Positions 58,156-64,000 of a stretch of DNA of 64,000 nt are shown piece after piece. The stretch is from Pigmentiphaga sp. NML030171 (GTDB lineage Bacteria > Pseudomonadota > Gammaproteobacteria > Burkholderiales > Burkholderiaceae_B). Location: positions 62,001 to 126,000 of the forward strand of contig NZ_NINX01000033.1 of NCBI RefSeq assembly GCF_002188635.1, read 5' to 3'. The position numbers and the translations under genes were made by a program. Under the pieces are notes generated by a model. It made no database searches and had not been told where the DNA came from. It saw only the letters and a program-made list of their open reading frames with translations. Each line of letters starts with the position of its first letter. Positions within the stretch are counted from its first letter, which is position 1.

Positions 58156-60054
58156 GTGGCAAGCTACCAGGCCTTCCATGCCCGCTCGGTGGACCAACCC
58201 GGGCCATTCTGGAGCGAGCAGGCCCGGCTCGTCGACTGGCACGCGCCGGCCGCCCAGCCCCTGGACCTGTCGCATCCTCCCTTCTCGCGCTGGTTCGTCG
58301 GCGGACTGACCAATCTCTGCCATAACGCGGTCGACCGGCACCTGGCCGAACGCGGCGGCCAGCCCGCGCTGATCCACGTCTCGACCGAAACCGGCACCGA
58401 GTCCGCCTACTCCTACGCGCAGTTGCACGACGAAGTGAACCGGATGGCCGCGGTGATGCAGGCCCTGGGCGTGCGGCGCGGCGACCGGGTGCTGATCTAC
58501 ATGCCCATGATCCCCGAGGCCGCGTTCGCGATGCTGGCCTGCGTGCGGATCGGCGCCATCCACTCGGTGGTGTTCGGCGGCTTCGCCTCGGCCAGCCTGG
58601 CCACGCGCATCGACGATGCCCGGCCGACGCTGGTGGTGTCGGCCGATGCCGGATCGCGCGCGGGCAAGGTGATCCCCTACAAGCCCCTGCTGGACGAGGC
58701 GCTGCGCCTGGCCTCGCATGCGCCGGCCAGCGTGCTGCTGGTGGACCGGGGCCTGGCGCCCATGTCCTTGCAGGAAGGGCGGGACCACGACTACACGGCG
58801 CTGCGCGAGCGGCATGCGCATGCCCGCATTCCCTGCGTCTGGCTGGAGTCGAACGAGCCCTCCTACATCCTCTACACCTCCGGCACCACGGGCAAGCCCA
58901 AGGGCGTACAGCGCGACACCGGCGGCTACGCCGTGGCGCTGGCCGCGTCGATGCGCCACATCTTCTGCGCGCAAGCGGGCGACGTGATGTTCACCACCTC
59001 CGACGTCGGCTGGGTGGTGGGCCACAGCTACATCGTCTACGGGCCGCTGATCGCAGGCATGACGACGCTGATGTACGAAGGCACGCCGGTGCGCCCCGAT
59101 GGCGCGATCTGGTGGAAGCTGGTGGAGCAGTACCGCGTCACCCACATGTTCAGCGCGCCCACCGCGATACGGGTGCTGAAGAAGCAGGATCCGGAAACCC
59201 TGCGCCGCCATGATCTTTCCACGCTGCGCACCTTGTTCCTGGCCGGCGAGCCGCTGGACGAGCCCACCGCGCGCTGGATACACGAGGCCATCGGCAAGCC
59301 GGTGGTCGACAACTACTGGCAGACCGAGACCGGCTGGCCCATGCTGGCGCTGCCGCGCGGAGTGGAGGATCTGCCCACCAAGTTCGGCTCGCCCGGCCTG
59401 CCGGTGTACGGCTATCGGCTGAAGATCGTGGACGAACAGACGGGCGAGCCGTGCCCGCCCGGGCGCAAGGGCGTGGTGGCGCTGGAGGCGCCGCTGCCGC
59501 CGGGCTGCATGACCACGGTCTGGGGCGATGACGAACGCTACGTCTCCACCTACTGGTCGGGCTTTCCCGGCAAGCTGCTGTATTCCAGCTTCGACTGGGG
59601 CATCCAGGACGAGGACGGCTACGTCACCATCCTGGGCCGCACCGACGACGTCATCAACGTCGCGGGACATCGGCTGGGCACGCGCGAAATCGAGGAAAGC
59701 GTCTCCAGCCATCCGGACATCGCCGAGGTCGCCGTGGTGGGCGTGCAGGACGCGCTGAAGGGCCAGGTGGCGATGGCCTTCGCCATCGCGCGCAGCGTCG
59801 AGCGTGCCGCGACACCCGAAGGTCGCATGCGGCTGGAAGGCGAGGTCATGCAGACGGTCGAGCGCCGGCTGGGCGCGGTGGCCCGCCCGGCGCGGGTGTT
59901 CTTCGTGAACACGCTGCCCAAGACACGCTCGGGCAAGCTGCTGCGGCGGGCCATCCAGGCCATTGCCGAAGGGCGCGACCCCGGCGACCTCACCACCATC
60001 GAGGACGCCGGCGCGTTGCAGCAGTTGAAAGAGGCGATGTTTCCGCCGGCCTAG
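58156..60054 (+). CDS. prpE: propionate-CoA ligase/acyl-CoA synthetase
   Basis: A 632-residue AMP-forming acyl-CoA synthetase of the PrpE/Acs group. The P-loop is YTSGTTGKPKGVQRD. The acyl-pocket segment is HMFSAPTAIRVLKKQD, typical of propionyl-CoA synthetases. The adenylate motif is LGRTDDVINVAGHRLGTREI, and the catalytic lysine is in KTRSGKLLRR. The start is GTG behind AGAAGGAGA. It activates propionate, or a similar short acid, to its CoA ester. Its last 4 bases overlap the convergent LysR gene. Confidence 0.92.
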   Translation: MASYQAFHARSVDQPGPFWSEQARLVDWHAPAAQPLDLSHPPFSRWFVGGLTNLCHNAVDRHLAERGGQPALIHVSTETGTESAYSYAQLHDEVNRMAAVMQALGVRRGDRVLIYMPMIPEAAFAMLACVRIGAIHSVVFGGFASASLATRIDDARPTLVVSADAGSRAGKVIPYKPLLDEALRLASHAPASVLLVDRGLAPMSLQEGRDHDYTALRERHAHARIPCVWLESNEPSYILYTSGTTGKPKGVQRDTGGYAVALAASMRHIFCAQAGDVMFTTSDVGWVVGHSYIVYGPLIAGMTTLMYEGTPVRPDGAIWWKLVEQYRVTHMFSAPTAIRVLKKQDPETLRRHDLSTLRTLFLAGEPLDEPTARWIHEAIGKPVVDNYWQTETGWPMLALPRGVEDLPTKFGSPGLPVYGYRLKIVDEQTGEPCPPGRKGVVALEAPLPPGCMTTVWGDDERYVSTYWSGFPGKLLYSSFDWGIQDEDGYVTILGRTDDVINVAGHRLGTREIEESVSSHPDIAEVAVVGVQDALKGQVAMAFAIARSVERAATPEGRMRLEGEVMQTVERRLGAVARPARVFFVNTLPKTRSGKLLRRAIQAIAEGRDPGDLTTIEDAGALQQLKEAMFPPA

Positions 60055-60953
60055 CGCTTGGCGGCCGCGGCCAGCGCCTGGCAGAAGGCCCGCGCCGCGG
60101 GCCCCGGCGGCGCGTCCACCCGATGCGCCAGATAGGCCTCCGACGCCAGCGAGCTGTCGCGGCCCAGCGCCGACACGGCCAACCGCACCAGCCGGCCCTC
60201 GGCCAGGTCCCGCTCCACCTGCCATGCCGGCAGGCGCCCCCAGCCCACGCCCGCAAGGATGAGCTGGTGCTTGGTGTCCTGCGTGTTGACGCGGCAGGTC
60301 TGCGGCGAAAGCACGCCGAAGTCCTGTCCCGGCGTCAACGAGGAAGGATCGGCCAGCACGATCTGCAGATGGCCGGCCAGGTCCGCCATCTGCAAGGGCA
60401 GGGCCATTGCCGCCAGCGGGTGGGATGCGCCGGCCACCGCCACCACCTCGACCGCCGCCAGGGCTTGCATGGCGATCTTCGGACTGCGAAAGTGCTCGCC
60501 CACCGTGATGCCCACGCCATAGCGCCGATCGAGCAGGCCCGACAGCGGCCCGCCCAGCGGCTCGACCGCCAGCCGCACCGCCACGGCCGGGTAGCGGGAC
60601 CGCATGACGTTCAGGGCCTGCGCGACCCAGGCGATGGGGAACAGCGTATCGACCACCAGCGCAAGCTCGAGTTCGACACCTTCGCCCATGCCTCGGGCCC
60701 GCGCACGCATGGCGTCCACGCGCAGCAGAATATCCCGTACGTTGGACAATAGGGCCTGCCCCTCGTGAGTCAGGACAGGGCGATGTCCGCCGCGATCGAA
60801 CAGCGCGACGCCCAGTTCTCCTTCCATCCTGGCGATGGCATGGCTGACGGCCGACTGCGCGCGCCGCAGCCGGCCGGCCCCCGCCCGGAAGCTTCCCGTT
60901 TCCGCCACGGCGGCGAACACACGCATCTGGTCCAGGGTCAGGGCGTCGATCAT
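60051..60953 (-). CDS. LysR family transcriptional regulator
   Basis: A 300-residue LysR regulator. The winged helix is LDQMRVFAAVAETGSFRAGA, then RAQSAVSHAIARMEG. The effector domain runs to AFCQALAAAAKR. It diverges from an MFS gene, with an imperfect 11-base inverted repeat in between, and probably controls that transporter. It is convergent with prpE. Confidence 0.92.
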   Translation of the reverse strand: MIDALTLDQMRVFAAVAETGSFRAGAGRLRRAQSAVSHAIARMEGELGVALFDRGGHRPVLTHEGQALLSNVRDILLRVDAMRARARGMGEGVELELALVVDTLFPIAWVAQALNVMRSRYPAVAVRLAVEPLGGPLSGLLDRRYGVGITVGEHFRSPKIAMQALAAVEVVAVAGASHPLAAMALPLQMADLAGHLQIVLADPSSLTPGQDFGVLSPQTCRVNTQDTKHQLILAGVGWGRLPAWQVERDLAEGRLVRLAVSALGRDSSLASEAYLAHRVDAPPGPAARAFCQALAAAAKR

Positions 60954-60958
60954 GATCG

Positions 60959-60987
60959 ATTATTTGGATAGAAAACATCTAAATAAT
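60959..60987. promoter_or_regulatory. ATTATTTGGAT/ATCTAAATAAT inverted repeat
   Basis: Two 11-base arms with one mismatch around a 7-base centre start 5 bases upstream of the LysR start codon, in the gap before the divergent MFS gene. The dyad is AT-rich against a GC-rich background. It is a probable LysR operator and promoter region. Confidence 0.55.
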
Positions 60988-61047
60988 GTCACTTTTGTCG
61001 ATCGACGGCCAACCCTATGCTGGCAGCCTGACGAACAGGAATGCACG

Positions 61048-62238
61048 ATGCGGGCAAGCCATCAAGACATCGCGGTACGGGAAAAGAACAGCTGGGCGAG
61101 TGTCGCGGTCATCGTCGGCAGCGGCGTGGTGCTGGCGCTGCAGGTCGGCAAGGCCTCGATCGCCGCGCCGCTGCTGCGCGCCGACATGGGACTGGACCTG
61201 GCCGCCATCGGCTGGCTCACGGCCGTCATCGCCGTGCTCGGCATGCTGGGCGGCATGCCCGCCGGATCGCTGGTGGCGGCCCGTGGCGACCGCCACGTCT
61301 TTCTTGCCGGCCTGGGCACCAGCGCGCTGGGCGCGGCACTGGGCGCGGGCGCGCCCGGCTATGCCTGGCTGCTGGCTTCCCGTCTGCTCGAAGGCCTGGG
61401 GTTCCTGCTGGTGGTCGTCGCCGGGCCGGCGCTGCTGCAACGCGTGGTCGCCGCCGCACAGCGCGATCTGGCCTTCGCGCTGTGGAGCTGCTTCATGCCC
61501 ACCGGCATCGCGCTGGCGATGTTGCTCGGTCCCCTGTTCTCGTCCTGGCGGATCTTGTGGTGGAGCAGCGCGGCGCTATCGTTGGCCGCTGCGGCCTCCG
61601 TCCTGCTGCTTCCTCCTTCGGCGCGCGGCGCTTGGCGGGGATGGCGCGACACGGGCCGCGACGCGCTGGCGACGCTGCGTGGCCGGGACCCCTTGCTGCT
61701 GGCCGCGGGATTCGGACTGTACAGCCTGCAGTTCTTCGCGCTGTTCAATTTCCTGCCCATCCTGCTGACCGAACGGATGAGGATGCCGCTACAGACCGCC
61801 GGGCTCCTGGCCGCCGCGGCCACGGCGGCCAACATCGCCGGCAATCTCTGCGCCGGCATCCTGATGGAGCGCGGGGTGGCCAGATGGGCGCTGGTGGCCT
61901 GCGGCAGCGTCGTCATGGGCCTGGCGGGAAGCGGGGTCTTCCTGTCCGTGCTGCCCGACGCCGGCAGCTTCGCGCTGTGCATGCTTTTCTCGGCCGCCGG
62001 CGGACTGATCCCCGCCACGCTGCTGGCGACGGCTCCGCGCGCGGCGCCCAGTCCGGCCCGGGTGCCGCTGGTGGTCGGGCTGATGATGCAAGGCAACAAC
62101 CTGGGCCAGGTCGTGGGTCCGGCCGCGGTCGGCGGCCTGATCCAGTCATACGGCTGGCCCGCCGCGGCGGGCATCGCCGGCGTGGCGGGCGTGCTGGCGC
62201 TGGCCGTGGCCCTGGGACTACGACAGTCCGGAAGATGA
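61048..62238 (+). CDS. MFS transporter (CynX/NarK-like)
   Basis: A 396-residue MFS permease. Hydrophobic helices begin at WASVAVIVGSGVVLALQVGK, and the loop after helix 2 is AGSLVAARGDRHVFLAGLG. Twelve segments are likely. The ATG at 61048 has an AGGA site 8 bases upstream. It diverges from a LysR gene that presumably regulates it. The sequence does not fix the substrate or the direction of transport. Confidence 0.88.
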   Translation: MRASHQDIAVREKNSWASVAVIVGSGVVLALQVGKASIAAPLLRADMGLDLAAIGWLTAVIAVLGMLGGMPAGSLVAARGDRHVFLAGLGTSALGAALGAGAPGYAWLLASRLLEGLGFLLVVVAGPALLQRVVAAAQRDLAFALWSCFMPTGIALAMLLGPLFSSWRILWWSSAALSLAAAASVLLLPPSARGAWRGWRDTGRDALATLRGRDPLLLAAGFGLYSLQFFALFNFLPILLTERMRMPLQTAGLLAAAATAANIAGNLCAGILMERGVARWALVACGSVVMGLAGSGVFLSVLPDAGSFALCMLFSAAGGLIPATLLATAPRAAPSPARVPLVVGLMMQGNNLGQVVGPAAVGGLIQSYGWPAAAGIAGVAGVLALAVALGLRQSGR

Positions 62239-62248
62239 ATGGCAGGGA

Positions 62249-62255
62249 CTTGAAA
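62249..62255 (+). promoter_or_regulatory. CTTGAAA, possible sigma-32 -35 element
   Basis: CTTGAAA exactly matches the heat-shock sigma-32 -35 consensus and lies 87 bases before the hsp20 ATG. The -10 region (around CCAGAGAT) is only a weak match to CCCCATNT. It is suggestive given the downstream gene. Confidence 0.35.
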
Positions 62256-62341
62256 TGCGCGCGATCGTCCAGAGATTGGGTTCAGGGGATGCCGCAATCG
62301 GGTCCCCGGTGAAACTTGCTGACTATCAGGAGATTCGAGCC

Positions 62342-62812
62342 ATGAACGCTACTTTTTCGCTGGCGCCCTTGTTCCGCCAATCGGTCGGATTCGACCGCTT
62401 CAATGACCTTTTCGAGTCCGTCTTGCGCAACGACACGGGCAGCACCTATCCGCCCTACAACGTCGAGAAGCGCGGCGACGACGACTACCGCATCGTGATC
62501 GCGGCGGCCGGGCTACGCAACGAAGACCTGGACCTGCAGGTCGAGAGCGGCGTGCTGACCGTGACCGGCGGCCGCCGTGAAAAAAGCGAAGAGGCCGTCA
62601 CCTACCTGCACCAGGGCATCGCGCAACGCGCGTTCAAGCTGTCGTTCCGCTTGGCCGACCATATCGAAGTGCGCGGAGCGCATCTCGAGAACGGCCTGTT
62701 GAACATCGACCTGGTCCGGGAAGTGCCCGAGGCGGCCAAGCCCCGGCGCATCGAGATCGGCAGCGCCGCCCCCGCGCCGCGCGAGCAACCCGCGCTGGCC
62801 AACGCCGCCTGA
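62342..62812 (+). CDS. Hsp20/IbpA-type small heat-shock protein
   Basis: A 156-residue small heat-shock protein, an ATP-independent holdase. The N-terminal FDRFNDLFESVLR and PPYNVEKRGDDDYRIVIAAA are typical of the IbpA class. The alpha-crystallin domain continues with VESGVLTVTGGR and ENGLLNIDL. The C-terminal IxI-type motif may be RRIEIG. AGGAG precedes the ATG. A hairpin terminator follows. Confidence 0.94.
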   Translation: MNATFSLAPLFRQSVGFDRFNDLFESVLRNDTGSTYPPYNVEKRGDDDYRIVIAAAGLRNEDLDLQVESGVLTVTGGRREKSEEAVTYLHQGIAQRAFKLSFRLADHIEVRGAHLENGLLNIDLVREVPEAAKPRRIEIGSAAPAPREQPALANAA

Positions 62813-62818
62813 CGGCAC

Positions 62819-62845
62819 GGCGGAGCGGCAACGCTCCGCCCTTCT
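62819..62845 (+). terminator. rho-independent terminator between convergent genes
   Basis: GGCGGAGCG-GCAA-CGCTCCGCC is a perfect 9-bp stem with a GNRA-type loop, followed by the pyrimidine-rich CTTCTTCCTT. It lies between hsp20 and the convergent flavoprotein gene and may serve both. Confidence 0.8.
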
Positions 62846-62848
62846 TCC

Positions 62849-63484
62849 TTACGCCGCTGCATCCCACACGTCGTGGCTGCGCGGCGTATCGATGCGATAG
62901 TCCGTATAGGGCCGCTGCAGCAGTTCGGCTCCCAGCCGCCTGGCCGCGCCGACCGGGTCGCGGGGGTCGCGCGCGACTTCGCCCCGGCGATTGCCCGAAC
63001 CGTGCACATACCCGACGAAGGCCGAATGGCTGTACCGGGCGAATTCCTGCACCTGGTGCACGATGCCCAATCCCGCTCCGGGATAGCTTTCTTCCGAGGC
63101 CAGCGTCAGCGCCAGCCGCTTGCCCTGCATGCGCGTCATCACCTCGGCATGATGCGGGTAGGCGGCCGAGTAATAGGCGAACGACCGGTCGAAGAAAGCC
63201 TTGGTCTGCGCCGACATTCCGTACCAGTAGATGGGCGTGCAGAACACCACGCCGGCGGCGGGCAGGAACTCTTCCAGGAAGAGTTCGCCGTAGCGATCGG
63301 CCGGCAGCCCGGACGCAGGCGTACGGTCGCCCAGGAATCCGCTGATGTAGTCGTCCAGGAAACGCAGGCGTGGGGCAAGTCCCGCCTCCTGCGCGCCGGT
63401 CTCGACCGCGCGGGCCAGCAGTGCACTGTTGCCGTCCCGGCGGGGGCTGCCGATCAGGATGAGTATCGAAGAAGATGAGTCCAT
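62849..63484 (-). CDS. NAD(P)H-dependent flavodoxin-fold oxidoreductase
   Basis: A 211-residue protein of the NADPH-dependent FMN reductase/flavodoxin_2 family. The FMN phosphate loop is LIGSPRRDGNSALLARA, and the isoalloxazine loop is FCTPIYWYGMSAQTKAFFDR. The ATG at 63484 has a CGGGA site at good spacing; the ATG at 63493 would add three residues. It diverges from the LysR gene at 63619, which probably regulates it. Likely substrates are quinones, azo or nitro compounds. Confidence 0.9.
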   Translation of the reverse strand: MDSSSSILILIGSPRRDGNSALLARAVETGAQEAGLAPRLRFLDDYISGFLGDRTPASGLPADRYGELFLEEFLPAAGVVFCTPIYWYGMSAQTKAFFDRSFAYYSAAYPHHAEVMTRMQGKRLALTLASEESYPGAGLGIVHQVQEFARYSHSAFVGYVHGSGNRRGEVARDPRDPVGAARRLGAELLQRPYTDYRIDTPRSHDVWDAAA

Positions 63485-63585
63485 GTCATGCATTCCCGTA
63501 GAAAGAAGTTTCCCGGACTCGCCGGGGATGGAAAGAATGTAGGGGCATGCCGCGGTTATTGGCGAATGAGCTTCTTTCCAATAAG

Positions 63586-63600
63586 ATGAATTAAATTCAT
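63586..63600. promoter_or_regulatory. perfect palindrome ATGAATT-A-AATTCAT, candidate LysR box
   Basis: A 15-base perfect dyad in the gap between the divergent flavoprotein and LysR genes, 18 bases before the LysR start. It fits the T-N11-A LysR consensus. Its half-sites are the same as those of the dyad at 34419. Confidence 0.6.
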
Positions 63601-63618
63601 CTCCAGGCCGCTAATCCA

Positions 63619-64000
63619 GTGTTCGCCCGACTGCCTCTGAACGCCCTGCGCACCTTCGAAGCCGCCGCGCGGCTGCGCAGCTTCAAGCTGGCCGCGCAGG
63701 AACTGCACGTCACGCCCACCGCGGTGTCCCACCAGATCCGGACGCTGGAGCACCACCTGGGGGTGGCCCTGTTTCAGCGCGAGGCGCGCGGCGTGACGCT
63801 GACCGCGCCGGGGGCACGGCTACTGGAAACCGTGCACGGCGCGCTCCTGGACATCGGCCAGGCCATGGACGCCCTGCGGCCGCGGCCCGGCACGGGCGTG
63901 GTCACCGTCACCACCACGCATTCCTTCGCCGCCCTATGGCTCGTGCCCCGGCTGGGCCGCTTCTACCAGGAACATCCCGGTTGCGAAGTGCGGCTGGACG
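63619..64000 (+). CDS. LysR family regulator (GcvA-like), 5' part
   Basis: The first 127 residues of a LysR regulator cut by the window end. The start is GTG. The winged helix reads LPLNALRTFEAAARLRSFKL, then VTPTAVSHQIRTLE, which is characteristic of the GcvA/AmpR branch. It diverges from the flavoprotein gene across a perfect LysR-box dyad, so that gene is its likely target. Confidence 0.92.
   Translation, partial: MFARLPLNALRTFEAAARLRSFKLAAQELHVTPTAVSHQIRTLEHHLGVALFQREARGVTLTAPGARLLETVHGALLDIGQAMDALRPRPGTGVVTVTTTHSFAALWLVPRLGRFYQEHPGCEVRLD

Noticed and set aside
58129-60978. A 949-codon minus-strand frame across prpE and the LysR gene
   Set aside because: It is antisense to PrpE motifs and in another frame to LysR; no domain is visible.

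Overview
The window is about 64 kb of GC-rich DNA with a dense, almost gap-free gene layout. It most resembles a betaproteobacterium of the Alcaligenaceae (Bordetella/Achromobacter type). This rests on housekeeping proteins typical of that group (GatB, ArgS with a SPOR protein and DsbA, long-form LeuA, PyrE), on four intact and one broken TctC/Bug-type periplasmic receptors, and on many LysR regulators beside small catabolic gene sets. No tRNA, rRNA, CRISPR array, prophage or insertion sequence was seen.

Layout. 1-5.9 kb: the 3' end of gatB, then tautomerase, LysR, phosphatase, a fused toxin-antitoxin remnant, SDR, LysR and RidA genes. 5.9-11.2 kb: a decayed Bug gene, then a fumarylacetoacetase-family hydrolase, LysR, IclR, RraA-like aldolase and Bug set. 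11.2-14.8 kb: a probably iron-regulated TonB receptor and HmuY-like lipoprotein pair. 15.0-15.7 kb: mqsRA with its operator. 15.8-18.7 kb: a polar amino acid ABC transporter. 18.8-23.4 kb: a LysR-controlled set of FAD monooxygenase, arylmalonate decarboxylase/maleate isomerase-like protein, Bug receptor and isochorismatase-like hydrolase, which recalls the lower nicotinate pathway but is not the known nic operon. 23.4-29.9 kb: pyrE, then a Bug-CoxL-CoxM-CoxS-CoxG molybdenum hydroxylase operon with a divergent marR. 30.5-34.4 kb: xthA, a Bug gene and a two-domain metallophosphoesterase.

34.4-43.4 kb: LysR, an M20-type carbamoyl-amino-acid hydrolase, PyrD and PyrK of class 1B, an MFS transporter, an XRE-type regulator, a second orotate-phosphoribosyltransferase-like gene, a small hypothetical gene and ampG. 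I read the central part of this block as a candidate orotate/dihydroorotate utilisation locus. 43.4-53 kb: DUF2076, a PACE/AceI efflux pump with its LysR, SulP, SDR, GlcD-like dehydrogenase, dsbA, SPOR and argS. 53-64 kb: DUF1840, DUF924, a VapBC45-like pair, leuA with a leader peptide carrying three consecutive CTA leucine codons, an AbrB-PIN pair, prpE, LysR/MFS, hsp20, an NADPH-type flavoprotein and the start of another LysR gene.

Two themes cross the window. A repeat of about 78 bases with strong, covarying hairpins follows or overlaps the stop codon of four genes, always in the same orientation relative to the gene. Four toxin-antitoxin loci of different families, one of them a fusion relic, lie within 58 kb.
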